Below, piece after piece: positions 18,669 through 29,222 of a stretch of DNA of 64,000 nucleotides. Origin of the DNA: Caulobacterales bacterium. Its GTDB lineage: Bacteria; Pseudomonadota; Alphaproteobacteria; Caulobacterales; Aquidulcibacteraceae. The stretch lies in assembly GCA_017303355.1 (NCBI GenBank), contig JAFLCU010000002.1, positions 119,501 to 183,500 of the forward strand, given 5' to 3'. Each line of letters starts with the position of its first letter. The first letter of the stretch is position 1. Position numbers and translations under genes: made by a program. Below the pieces are notes generated by a model. It was given only the letters and a program-made list of their open reading frames with translations. It had not been told where the DNA came from and did no database searches.

Positions 18669-19789
18669 AGCGCGCGCTTGAACAGCTCGTCATATTTCTC
18701 GCCATCGAACGGGATGGCGTTGCTGGCGGTGGCGAGATCGCTGACGGCGTAGTCGCGCGTCGAAGGCCAATGTGCTTCGGTCACGCCCATTGCGCGCAGC
18801 GACGCGGGCAAGCCGATGCGCGCGTTGAGGTCGGCGATGTATTGCGCCAGGTCGCCGTTCGGCGCGAGGCCAAGGGCGCGGCGCAGGCGGCCGAATTTCT
18901 CTTCGGCCGCATTGCCGATCATCGCCAGGGAATGCGGCAGGATCACAGCGTTCAGCGTGCCGTGATGCAGCTTGAGTTCATGGATGCGGCCGAGCGCATG
19001 CGAAAGCCCGTGCACCGCGCCAAGCCCCTTGGCGAAGGCGAGCGCGCCCTGGAACGAACCCATCATCATCTGCCAACGCGCGTCACGGTCGCCGCCATCC
19101 TTCACCGAGCGTTCGAGATATTTGCTGATCCGTTCTGCGCCATCGACGCCAATCGCCTCCGCCGGCGGATGCACGACAGGCGTCAGCACCGCCTCGATGC
19201 AATGCGTCATCGCATCCATGCCGGTGGCGGCGGTGAGGAACGCGGGCAGGCCGAGCGTAAGCTCCGGATCGCAGACCGCCGCTTTGGGCACGAGGTGCGG
19301 CGAGACGAAGGTTTCCTTGCGGCCATTGTCGAGAATGACGACCGCGCCGGGCGAAACCTCGCTACCCGTGCCGGCGGTCGTCGGCACGGCGACAAGTGGA
19401 GGGATGGCGGTGATGAAGCGCGAACCGCGCTGGCTGCCGCCCAGGCGCTCGAATGGGCCTTCGTGCGTCAGCATCAAGCCCATGGCCTTGGCCAAATCCA
19501 TGGAGGAGCCGCCGCCGAAAGCGACGATGCCGTCCGCCCCGGCCGCGCGATAGGCTTCCGCCGCCGCGCGCGAAGCGCTCTCGGTCGGGTTGGCGGGCGT
19601 GTCGGTGAAGAGGCCCGCGGGCGCTTCGCCGAGTGCTGCCAGCAGCTTGTCGAGAAGCCCGTTGGCCTTGAGCCCTGGATCGGTCACCACGAACGGCCGC
19701 TGCACGCCAAGGCCCGCCAGCACTTTCGGCAATGCGCCGAGCGCGCCGAAATCGAACGTGCATTGGGTGAGGTAATTCATAACGGCCAT
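18665..19789 (-). CDS. Iron-containing alcohol dehydrogenase (group III)
   Basis: 374 residues from ATG 19789 with GGGAG seven bases upstream; upstream extension to 20092 is antisense to the ABC gene and rejected. NAD(P) site: ADGIVAFGGGSSMDLAKAMGLM. Metal ligands lie in the helical domain: GMDAMTHCIEA, HGLSHALGRIHELKLHHGTLNAVILPH (Asp and three His). It oxidises a primary alcohol or reduces an aldehyde; no neighbouring pathway genes identify the substrate. A small coupled gene follows. Confidence 0.9.
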   Translation of the reverse strand: MAVMNYLTQCTFDFGALGALPKVLAGLGVQRPFVVTDPGLKANGLLDKLLAALGEAPAGLFTDTPANPTESASRAAAEAYRAAGADGIVAFGGGSSMDLAKAMGLMLTHEGPFERLGGSQRGSRFITAIPPLVAVPTTAGTGSEVSPGAVVILDNGRKETFVSPHLVPKAAVCDPELTLGLPAFLTAATGMDAMTHCIEAVLTPVVHPPAEAIGVDGAERISKYLERSVKDGGDRDARWQMMMGSFQGALAFAKGLGAVHGLSHALGRIHELKLHHGTLNAVILPHSLAMIGNAAEEKFGRLRRALGLAPNGDLAQYIADLNARIGLPASLRAMGVTEAHWPSTRDYAVSDLATASNAIPFDGEKYDELFKRAL

Positions 19790-19901
19790 GGTCGCGCTCC
19801 CTAGTTCCTCGGGCTTAGCCATTTGCGCCGCGTTTGTCGAAGGACGCCGCCACGGCAGGGGGCGGTGGACATGACCGCGACGCTCGCTAGTCTCCGCCGC
19901 C

Positions 19902-21719
<1,818 letters not shown>

Positions 21720-21790
21720 GGCCGCTCGTCGCGCGCCCCTTGCCACGCATCGCGCGCGCTTTAGCGTGGTGCGAAAATTTGGGGGTCACC

Positions 21791-23716
21791 ATGCGTACAA
21801 TGTTGCTGGCGGTAAGCGCGTTTGCTGCTTTGGCTGTATCCGCGTCCGCGCAAACCGCGCCGGCGCAACGGGAGGAGCGCGGCGCGCTCCGCGTTGAGAA
21901 TGTGCCGCACACGCCGCCGGACGTGTCCGACCGCTTACGCCAGTATGTGAACACGCGCAGCGCGAGCTTCGCCGATTGGCTGCCGGGCGGTGGGTTGCTG
22001 ATCTACACGCGTTTCGGCGATACGGTGCAGCTGCACCGCGTCGATCAGCCCATGGGCGCGCGCGCGCAGCTCACCTTCTTCGAAGAGCGCATCACGGGCG
22101 CCGCGGTGAAGCCCGGCACGAGCGACATTCTGTTCACGCGCGATGTCGGCGGTGATGAAAATTATTCCGGCTACATGCTCGATCTCGCGACCGGGCGCGC
22201 GCGGCAAGTCACCGAGCCCGGCACGCGCAACGAGGGCTTCATCTGGAGTGATGATGGCGCACGGATCGCCTGGGCCTACGTGCCCGGCAGCGAGCCCAAT
22301 TACGATATCTATGTCGGCGATCCCAACGATGCGCAGGCGCGGCGGCGCGTGTTCGACGGCGAGGGCGCGGTCTATCCGGTCGATTTCTCGGCGGATGGCG
22401 CGAAACTCCTGCTGCAGCGCTACGTGTCGGTGGCGGAGAGCCATCTCTTCGTGCTGGACGTCGCCAGCAATGGCCTCACGCGCATCACGCCGGATCTGAC
22501 CGTCTCCTATAGCGGCGGCGAGTTCACGCCGGATGGGCGCGCGCTGCTCACGCTGTCCGACGAAAATTCCCAGCATCAGCGCTTGGTGCGCATCGATCTC
22601 ACCACCGGCGCCCGGCAGGTGCTGACCGGAGACTTGGCCTGGAGCGTGGAGAGCTTCGATCTCTCTCCGGACGGCCGCAGCATCGCGTACGTGGTCAACG
22701 AAGCGGGGCGCTCGACGCTGCGCTTGATGGATGCACGCACGCTGCGTGCGCTGCCGACGCCGCAATTGCCGGCGGGCATCGTCAGCGGCGTGTCGTTCTC
22801 GCCTGACAATCGCCGTCTGGGCTTCACGCTCAACAGCGCGACGGCGCCGGGCGATGTCTATACCTGGGAATTGCGCGCGCGCCGGCTCACGCGCTGGACG
22901 CAGAGCGAAACCGGCGGCATTCCGCAAAGCACGTTCGTGGAGCCCGAACTCATCTCGTGGCGCTCATTCGACGATCGCGAGATCACCGGTTTCATCTATC
23001 GCCCGCGTACGCCGGGGCCGCATCCGGTCGTGATCAATATTCATGGCGGGCCAGAATCGCAGTTTCGCCCAGGCTTCTCGTCGACCATTCAATATTGGGT
23101 GAATGAACTCGGCATCGCCGTGATCGCACCGAACGTGCGCGGCTCGGATGGCTATGGCCGCGACTTCCTCGCGCTCGACAACGGCCCGCTGCGCGAAGAT
23201 TCCGTGCGCGATATCGGTGCGCTGCTGGATTGGGTCGGCGCGCAGGACTCCCTGGATGACCAGCGCGTTGTCGTTTATGGCGGCTCGTACGGCGGCTACA
23301 TGGTGCTGGCTTCGATGACGCACTACAATGATCGCCTCGCCGGCGCCGTCGATATCGTCGGCATCTCCAATTTCGCGACGTTCCTTGAGAACACGTCCGG
23401 CTATCGGCGCGATCTGCGCCGCGCCGAGTACGGAGACGAGCGCGATCCGGAAATGCGCGCGGTGTTCGATCGGATTTCCCCGCTGAACAGCATCAATCGC
23501 GTCAATCGGCCGATCTTCGTCGTGCACGGCTACAACGATCCGCGCGTGCCGGTGTCCGAGGCCGAGCAGGTCTATGCAGCCGTGCGGCGCAATGGCGGCG
23601 AAGCGTGGCTCATGATCGCGATGAACGAAGGCCACGGCTTTGCGCGGCGCGAGAACCAAGAAGCCCAACGCGAGGCGGAAACGCTGTTCTTCCGGCGGGT
23701 ATTGCGGCTGGAATAG
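21791..23716 (+). CDS. Exported S9 prolyl-oligopeptidase-family peptidase
   Basis: 641 residues from ATG 21791. A signal peptide (MRTMLLAVSAFAALAVSASAQ) precedes a beta-propeller with WD/TolB-like repeats (for example GTSDILFTRDVGGDEN, SPDGRSIAYVVNEAGR, SPDNRRLGFTLNSA). The C-terminal alpha/beta hydrolase domain starts near PHPVVINIHGGPESQ. The triad is Ser499 in YGGSYGGYM, Asp in YNDPRVPVSE and His in NEGHGF. It probably degrades short peptides in the periplasm. It meets the next gene tail to tail with no gap. The upstream ABC ATPase may share its substrates, but that is only positional. Confidence 0.92.
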   Translation: MRTMLLAVSAFAALAVSASAQTAPAQREERGALRVENVPHTPPDVSDRLRQYVNTRSASFADWLPGGGLLIYTRFGDTVQLHRVDQPMGARAQLTFFEERITGAAVKPGTSDILFTRDVGGDENYSGYMLDLATGRARQVTEPGTRNEGFIWSDDGARIAWAYVPGSEPNYDIYVGDPNDAQARRRVFDGEGAVYPVDFSADGAKLLLQRYVSVAESHLFVLDVASNGLTRITPDLTVSYSGGEFTPDGRALLTLSDENSQHQRLVRIDLTTGARQVLTGDLAWSVESFDLSPDGRSIAYVVNEAGRSTLRLMDARTLRALPTPQLPAGIVSGVSFSPDNRRLGFTLNSATAPGDVYTWELRARRLTRWTQSETGGIPQSTFVEPELISWRSFDDREITGFIYRPRTPGPHPVVINIHGGPESQFRPGFSSTIQYWVNELGIAVIAPNVRGSDGYGRDFLALDNGPLREDSVRDIGALLDWVGAQDSLDDQRVVVYGGSYGGYMVLASMTHYNDRLAGAVDIVGISNFATFLENTSGYRRDLRRAEYGDERDPEMRAVFDRISPLNSINRVNRPIFVVHGYNDPRVPVSEAEQVYAAVRRNGGEAWLMIAMNEGHGFARRENQEAQREAETLFFRRVLRLE

Positions 23717-24157
23717 CTAGCGCAGCAAGTCCGTGAGCCGCTCACGCAATTTGGGCGCGTCTTCGTCGAGCAAATCCTTTGGAGTTTCGGCGCGGACGCG
23801 CGCTTGCGCGGCGTCGGAGAGTAAGGAACGCAGCAGCCCCAAGGCGCGCGGCGGCGCGGCGACCACCAGATGATCGAAATCGTTTCGCCGTTCGGCGTCG
23901 GTGACGCGGTCCGCGACGCGTTTTAGGAACTTTTCCTCTTCCGCTTCGTGCAGATTGCGTCCGCCATCCATCGCGTGCCTGCCGGCGCCGGCTGAGTCAA
24001 AGCTGCGCGGCGGGCGATCTTGCGGGTCGTACAGATCATCCTCGCTGATCTCCATCGCCCAGGATTGCTGCAAATCCGCACCTCGACGCGGTTCGGTCAA
24101 AACCTTCGCTCGGCGCCCATCGGCAACGAGAAACCAAGTCGTTCCCACTTGAAGCAT
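23717..24157 (-). CDS. Host-attachment-family protein
   Basis: 146 residues from ATG 24157, which has AAGGAG six bases upstream; the frame to 24175 is less likely. It matches the 'protein required for attachment to host cells' family: WFLVADGRRAKVLTEPRR at the N-terminus, a central GGRNLHEAEEEKFLKRVADRV, then HLVVAAPPRALGLLRSLL and ETPKDLLDEDAPKLRERL. The family resembles the eRF1/Host_attach fold and has no known enzymatic role. Its name derives from plant-associated bacteria and is not evidence of a host here. Confidence 0.8.
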   Translation of the reverse strand: MLQVGTTWFLVADGRRAKVLTEPRRGADLQQSWAMEISEDDLYDPQDRPPRSFDSAGAGRHAMDGGRNLHEAEEEKFLKRVADRVTDAERRNDFDHLVVAAPPRALGLLRSLLSDAAQARVRAETPKDLLDEDAPKLRERLTDLLR

Positions 24158-24213
24158 GCGCGTCTCCTTGCTCAAGGCAACGCATGCCGGGAAAGAGACG
24201 TTCCTGGCTTGCG

Positions 24214-25473
24214 TCAGATCAACCCGCCGAACACCTCTGCGTCGCGTACGCGCGCTGGATAGCCGGCGGCCTGCAGCGCGGCGATGATTTCCAATGTGTG
24301 CTGGGCGTCGCGCGTTTCAATCTCGATGTCGAACTCGACGCCTTTGGCGGGCGCCGAAAGCGTCATGCGATGGTGCTCGACCTGCAAGATGTTCGCGCCG
24401 CCGTCGCCGATGATGCGCGAGACGTTGGCGAGCGTGCCGGGGCGGTCATCGCCGACAAAGCGCAGCATCGTGATGCGCCCCTCGCGCACGAGCGAGCGCT
24501 CCAATACTGAAGCGAGCAGGCGCGTATCGATGTTGCCGCCCGAGAGCATGAGGCCGACCTTGCGGCCGCGGAACTTTTCCGGATGTGCGATCAGCGCGGC
24601 AAGCGGCCCGGCGCCCGCGCCCTCGGCGATGGTTTTTTCCGCCGTGACGTAAAGCGAGATCGCCTGTTCGAATTGCGGCTCTTCGATGAGCAGCACCTCC
24701 TCGACGATATCGCGCGCCAGCGCGAAGGTGAGATCGCCCACGCGCTTGACGGCGATGCCCTCGGCGATGGTGAGGCCGCCTGTGCTGGCGTTATTGTCGC
24801 CGCGCCGCCGCGCATCGAAGGAGGGGTACATCGAAGGTTCGATGCCGATGATGCGGATCGACGGGCTCAGCGCTTTCGCGGCGACGCCCATGCCGGCGAT
24901 CAACCCGCCGCCGCCGATCGGGATCACCAGCGTGTCGAGGTCGGGCGCGTCCTCAAGCATTTCGAGCGCGGCCGTGCCCTGGCCGGCGATCACCCCAGCG
25001 TCATCGAACGGGTGCACGAACACGAAATTGCGCGCGTCGCGCAGCTGCAGCGCATGCGCGTATGCGTCGTCATAGCTTTCGCCTTCGAGCACGACATCGG
25101 CGCCGCGCGCCCGCGTTTGCTCCACTTTCACGTGCGGCGTGCCGCGCGGCATGACGATCGTGGTCGGAATGCCGAGCGCGCGGCCATGATGGGCGAGCGC
25201 TTGGGCGTGATTGCCGGCGGAGGAGGCGATCACGCCGCGCTTGCGCTCGGCCTCGGTCAAGGAGAGCAGCCGGTTGAGCGCGCCGCGTTCCTTGAACGCG
25301 CCGGTGACCTGGTGGTTGTCGTATTTGACCCAAACCTCGGCGCCGGTGATTTCGGAGAGCGCGCGCGAGTGGCGCGTCGGCGTGCGCTCAATTCGCCCCG
25401 CGAGCCGTTTGGCGGCGGCGCGGATTTCGTCGAGCGTGACGGCGGGCGGTATGGAGGCGTGAGCGTCTGGCAT
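24214..25473 (-). CDS. ilvA: Threonine ammonia-lyase with C-terminal ACT domain
   Basis: 419 residues. PLP-dependent deamination of threonine to 2-oxobutanoate. The PLP lysine is Lys61 in NHQVTGAFKERGALN. SSAGNHAQALAHHGRALG binds substrate carboxylate, and IPIGGGGLIAGM is the phosphate-binding glycine loop. The last 85 residues (RITMLRFVGDDRPGTLANVSRIIGDGGANILQVEHHR...) form one ACT domain, as in the short regulatory form. No other branched-chain amino acid genes are nearby. Serine/threonine specificity is typical but not proven. Confidence 0.92.
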   Translation of the reverse strand: MPDAHASIPPAVTLDEIRAAAKRLAGRIERTPTRHSRALSEITGAEVWVKYDNHQVTGAFKERGALNRLLSLTEAERKRGVIASSAGNHAQALAHHGRALGIPTTIVMPRGTPHVKVEQTRARGADVVLEGESYDDAYAHALQLRDARNFVFVHPFDDAGVIAGQGTAALEMLEDAPDLDTLVIPIGGGGLIAGMGVAAKALSPSIRIIGIEPSMYPSFDARRRGDNNASTGGLTIAEGIAVKRVGDLTFALARDIVEEVLLIEEPQFEQAISLYVTAEKTIAEGAGAGPLAALIAHPEKFRGRKVGLMLSGGNIDTRLLASVLERSLVREGRITMLRFVGDDRPGTLANVSRIIGDGGANILQVEHHRMTLSAPAKGVEFDIEIETRDAQHTLEIIAALQAAGYPARVRDAEVFGGLI

Positions 25474-25515
25474 TTTGCGGCGCGACCCTATCGGCGCCGG
25501 CGCGCCGGTTCAATG

Positions 25516-26577
25516 TCACGCCGCCAGCGCGCGCATCAGATCCAGACGGCGCATGGCTTTGCCTGGCAACGCCGCAAGCTTGGGCTGCGGCAAGCGCTCA
25601 ATGCCGGCGCGCAGGGCATGTTCGGCGCTGCGAACCATGCCGGAGAGGCTTAATCGGCTCGCGACGCCGCGCTCAAGCATACGCTGCGTGCTCGCGAGTT
25701 GGCGCTTGTACTGGTAGTCACCCGGCCCAAAGTCGACCTCGGAGAGGCCCCGGTCGGCCGCCCAGCCGATCAGCCAGCGCGTGAGCTGTACGCCGGGTGA
25801 GAAGGCGTCAAAGGCGGAATCGTGGGCGATCAGCCACAGATGCAGGACCCTCGGGCTGCGCAGGCCAAACGCCGCCGCCACCAGGCGCCCGCCGGCGCGC
25901 AGCGTAAACAGCTCGCCGCCGAACGTGTCCATGCGCGCCTCGAAGCACGCATTGAGCGTTTGCCGCACCCATGGCCTCGCCCAGATTTCGGGCTGGCCGC
26001 TGCGCTTCAGCTGCGCGTTTTTCCAGCTTACTAGCGTATCGAAGTCCGCACGCGAAAACGCGCCGGCGCTAAACTCTGTTTCGCCATGCTCGCGCGCGAG
26101 TTTGCGTAGCTTCTTTTCAGTTTGCCGCGCGAATTCGCTGCGGCGTTGTTTCAAGCCTGTTTCATACGCGGCGTGGCCATCCGCTGTTTCCGCGATCCAC
26201 GAACCTTCCACGCCGGCAACCGCAAACAGCGTTTGCCCGGCGGGGACGTGCGTGAAATCGATACGCCCAACCTTGAGCGCGTCACAAAGCTTCTCCGCGC
26301 GGATTTCAATATTCCGGCGGCCGACGAGGCCTTGGTAATCCGCAAGCGGCGCGCCGAGACCCATCGCGCTGAAGCGCGACAGGCGCTGAACGCCGAGAAA
26401 GCCTTCGCCGCCTTCAATCACGCAAACGCACGCATCGTCGCGGGCGTCGCCAATGATGCGCGCCCATTCCGGCGTCAGGTACGGGCTGCCAAGCTCGGGG
26501 CGCGCGGCCTGGTGCGCGCGCCAAAGCGCGGCTTCGGCGTCGCCGATCTCCTTGGGATGTATCGTTTCGAGACGCAA
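25516..26577 (-). CDS. GNAT/FemAB-type (CelD-like) acyltransferase
   Basis: About 353 residues. No ATG is available near the N-terminus; a TTG at 26577 with GGTAGGG upstream gives a protein starting RLETIHPKEIGDAEAALWRAH. The longer frame to 26940 lies antisense inside the protease gene. The C-terminal GNAT domain typical of BioF2/CelD-like proteins is visible (FTLRAGGRLVAAAFGLRSPRVLHLWLIAHDSAF, SPGVQLTRWLIGWAADRGLSEVDFGPGDYQYKRQLA). Such proteins transfer amino-acyl or acyl groups, often in polysaccharide or peptidoglycan modification. Confidence 0.8.
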   Translation of the reverse strand: MRLETIHPKEIGDAEAALWRAHQAARPELGSPYLTPEWARIIGDARDDACVCVIEGGEGFLGVQRLSRFSAMGLGAPLADYQGLVGRRNIEIRAEKLCDALKVGRIDFTHVPAGQTLFAVAGVEGSWIAETADGHAAYETGLKQRRSEFARQTEKKLRKLAREHGETEFSAGAFSRADFDTLVSWKNAQLKRSGQPEIWARPWVRQTLNACFEARMDTFGGELFTLRAGGRLVAAAFGLRSPRVLHLWLIAHDSAFDAFSPGVQLTRWLIGWAADRGLSEVDFGPGDYQYKRQLASTQRMLERGVASRLSLSGMVRSAEHALRAGIERLPQPKLAALPGKAMRRLDLMRALAA

Positions 26578-26633
26578 AACGCCGGCCCTACCTGTTCGCC
26601 AAAGAGGCGAAGCAAGCTCAGGGCCGGCGACGC

Positions 26634-27911
26634 CTACTTCCGGCCGCTGCCCGTGGCGCGCTGCCCCACCGGCGTGCCGCTGCGGCCGGCGATAAAGTCC
26701 GGCGCGCGCGCGGCCCAGGCCGAAGCGCTGACGGCGATATAGATGAACGGCCCGCCCGGGTTCGACCGGAAATTCGAGTCCGTGCCGACCACATCGTATC
26801 CGCCGCGCGCATTGCGCACGACGAACGCCGAACCGGAATCGCCGCGCGTCGTATCGCACTCGTGCGCGAACGTGTTGTCGTTGTGTACGACCACCATGCG
26901 GCAGCGCAAATTGGCGGAGAGGTTTTCGCCCGTGTCCCACGAATAGCCGGCTTGCTGCAGGTCGGTCGCGAGCGCTACGGCGCGGCCTTCGCCCGTGAGG
27001 TTGCGGACGCCGGCGAAACCGACGCGGTCACCCAGCGGCTGGTCGAGGCGCAGCAGCGCCCAATCCATGCCGTCGATCTCGTCGGTCGTGTTGAAGCGCT
27101 GATAATTGAAGCGCGGATCGATCAGATAAGCGGTGACGCGCGCATTGCTCTGGCCATCGGCGGTGGTGAAGCGCGCGGCGGCGTTCACGCGATTGCCGTC
27201 GCCGTGAATGCAATGGGCGGCCGTCACGATCACGTCGCGGGCGATCAGCGTCGCCGTGCAGCTTTCGCCGGTATCCATCAGCAATGTGCCCATCATGCGC
27301 CAGGGCGCCTGGTTCACCGGCGCCAGCACGCGATCATCGCGGCCGAAGAAGTGGTCATTGATCGTGAGCGGGCGTTCGCGGCCGTGGCAATCGGCGCGAT
27401 CGGTGCGCGCCGCGCATGCGCCGCTCCGGCCTTGGCCGGGTTCTTCGCAAACGCCGTTGAACGCCGTGTCGCAGCGATCCGTCTGGTTGCGCATCCAGGC
27501 GATCGCGCCGCAATCGGTGCGGTCGGTGCCTTGCACGCACGCGCCCGTGCCGAAGCCTGGCTCGTCGCATTCGCCGTCACGCGCCCAGCGGCAGGAATCG
27601 TTTTCGCCTTGGCGGATCGCGCGGCAATCGGAAATGTCTGTTCCAAGCGCGCAGGCGCCGGTGCCGATGTCGGGATCGTCGCATTCGTTGTCATTGGCCC
27701 AGCGGCAGGAATCGTTGCCCGGCCCCGGTGCGCCAGGGCGCTTGCGGACTTGCTTTTCGAACGCACGAATGGATTGCGCCGTGGCGCTATCGAAGGCGGA
27801 GGCGCCCGTGAGGTTCAGACCTTGCGCAAGCGGCGCGCCTTCGCGCGCGCCCACCGCCACGCTCACCACCAAACACGCGGCGATCGTCGCCGCAGCCGCC
27901 AACAGACGCAT
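26634..27911 (-). CDS. Exported trypsin-like serine protease with three Cys-rich repeats
   Basis: 425 residues with a signal peptide (first about 21 residues). Three tandem Cys-rich modules lie at about 66-98, 104-135 and 143-175, each C-x(6)-ECD/VCE-x-P-x(n)-G-AC-x(3)-TD-x(2)-DC, giving four Cys per module and acidic residues suited to Ca2+ binding. The protease domain (about 190-410) has His233 in VTAAHCIHG, Asp283 in DWALLRL and Ser359 in TTRGDSGSAF, a complete chymotrypsin triad. Domain order is modules then protease. Likely periplasmic or secreted. The module family is recognised in outline only. Confidence 0.85.
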   Translation of the reverse strand: MRLLAAAATIAACLVVSVAVGAREGAPLAQGLNLTGASAFDSATAQSIRAFEKQVRKRPGAPGPGNDSCRWANDNECDDPDIGTGACALGTDISDCRAIRQGENDSCRWARDGECDEPGFGTGACVQGTDRTDCGAIAWMRNQTDRCDTAFNGVCEEPGQGRSGACAARTDRADCHGRERPLTINDHFFGRDDRVLAPVNQAPWRMMGTLLMDTGESCTATLIARDVIVTAAHCIHGDGNRVNAAARFTTADGQSNARVTAYLIDPRFNYQRFNTTDEIDGMDWALLRLDQPLGDRVGFAGVRNLTGEGRAVALATDLQQAGYSWDTGENLSANLRCRMVVVHNDNTFAHECDTTRGDSGSAFVVRNARGGYDVVGTDSNFRSNPGGPFIYIAVSASAWAARAPDFIAGRSGTPVGQRATGSGRK

Positions 27912-28016
27912 CTTTCTCTCCGCCGCCCTCGTGGCGCGAACCTAGCCTGCGTCGCGGGGCGGGGAAAGCGGCTCGCGCGGCTTGCCTTCGCGCCCGCCCT
28001 CTGGGACAAGCCGGCC

Positions 28017-28682
28017 ATGCCCGCGCCGATCCTCTTCATTGGCAACAAGAATTATTCGTCCTGGTCGATGCGCCCGTGGCTGGCGCTCAAATGGGGTGGG
28101 ATTGCTTTCGAGGAGCGCATCATCCCGTTGGGCGGCGAGGGCTATGGCCGCTCCCAGATCAAGCAGGTGCGCGATGTCTCGCCCAGCGGCCGCGTGCCCG
28201 TGCTGCACGTCGATGGCGCCATCATCCATGAAAGCCTGGCCATCTGCGAATGGGCGGCCGAACAGGCGCCGACATTGTGGCCGGCGGATGCTCTAAGGCG
28301 CGCGCAAGCGCGATCGGTCGCGTCCGAGATGCACGCTGGCTTCGCCGCCCTTCGGCGCGACATGTCGATGAATGTGCGCCGCCGCATGAAGGCCGCTCCG
28401 GCATGGCCGGAAGATACGCGCACGGACTTGGAGCAATTGTTCGAACTCTGGGAGCAGACCCTGCGGCGCTCCGGCGGGCCATTTCTTTTTGGCGTACGCT
28501 CCATCGCCGACGCCATGTTCGCGCCCGTATGCACGCGGCTGCGCACCTATGCCGTCGTCGCGCCGCTGGCGGCCCAAAAGTATTGCGCGACACTTTTTGC
28601 CGACGCGGCGTTTCTCGAATGGGAGCGCGCGGCGGAAGCTGAAACCTGGACAATCGAACAAACGGAAGCGCTGTACCGATGA
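28017..28682 (+). CDS. Glutathione S-transferase
   Basis: 221 residues from ATG 28017. Upstream frame to 26862 is antisense to the protease and rejected. The N-domain begins ILFIGNKNYSSWSMRPWLALKWGG, with the Ser-rich N-loop seen in a GST subgroup typified by 'NKNYSSWSLRPW'. SGRVPVLHVDGAIIHESLAICEWAAE contains the cis-Pro and the glutathione gamma-Glu site. The C-domain has GGPFLFGVRSIADAMFAPVCTRL. The next gene starts four bases before this one's stop. Confidence 0.9.
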   Translation: MPAPILFIGNKNYSSWSMRPWLALKWGGIAFEERIIPLGGEGYGRSQIKQVRDVSPSGRVPVLHVDGAIIHESLAICEWAAEQAPTLWPADALRRAQARSVASEMHAGFAALRRDMSMNVRRRMKAAPAWPEDTRTDLEQLFELWEQTLRRSGGPFLFGVRSIADAMFAPVCTRLRTYAVVAPLAAQKYCATLFADAAFLEWERAAEAETWTIEQTEALYR

Positions 28683-29218
28683 TCAGAAAATTGTGTGTTG
28701 CGGCAGCCCTCCTGCTTGCCGCGTGCGAGGACCAAGGCGTGATGCGCGAAATCGAGCGCGCCGAAGCGGAGCAAGCCCAAGTGACAGAAGAAGCCAGCGC
28801 CCGCGCCGAAACCTTCCTGGCTGAGACGCGCGCGCAGCCCGGAATCGAATCGCGGCCATCCGGCTTGTTGATCGAACGCCGCGGCCAAGGCCGCAACCAA
28901 TCGCTGCCGCGCCCCACGATCAACGCGACCGTGCTTGTGCATTATGAAGGCAAGCTCGCCGATGGCTCGGTGTTCGATTCATCGTTCGAACGCAACGAAC
29001 CCGCGCAATTCCCGTTGCAGGCCGTGGTGCCCGGCTTCTCCGAGGCGATCACGACGATGCGTCCCGGCGACGAAATCGTCGCGACCTTCCCGATGGAATT
29101 GGGCTATGGCCCCGAGGGGCGTCCGCCTGTGATCCCGGCGGCGGCGCCACTGCAATTCCGCATCATCCTGCTGGCGTTCCAGGAGCCCGGCGGCCGTCTG
29201 GTCGAAGCGCCGCGTTGA
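28679..29218 (+). CDS. FKBP-type peptidyl-prolyl isomerase lipoprotein
   Basis: 179 residues. Signal with lipobox LAAC (Cys16), then a Glu/Ala-rich helical linker (residues 20-60) and one FKBP domain: ATVLVHYEGKLADGSVFDSSFERNEPAQFPLQAVVPGFSEAITTMRPGDE, ending in the IPAAAPLQFRIILLAF strand. The pattern matches FkpA/Mip-like folding catalysts of the envelope, here outer-membrane or inner-membrane anchored depending on the +2 Glu. It is translationally coupled to the GST gene (ATGA overlap). Confidence 0.92.
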   Translation: MIRKLCVAAALLLAACEDQGVMREIERAEAEQAQVTEEASARAETFLAETRAQPGIESRPSGLLIERRGQGRNQSLPRPTINATVLVHYEGKLADGSVFDSSFERNEPAQFPLQAVVPGFSEAITTMRPGDEIVATFPMELGYGPEGRPPVIPAAAPLQFRIILLAFQEPGGRLVEAPR

Positions 29219-29222
29219 CCGC

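Noticed and set aside
26862..28016. N-terminal 385 codons of a long plus frame ending at 28682
   Set aside because: The region is antisense to the Cys-rich protease. Only the part from ATG 28017 aligns with GSTs.
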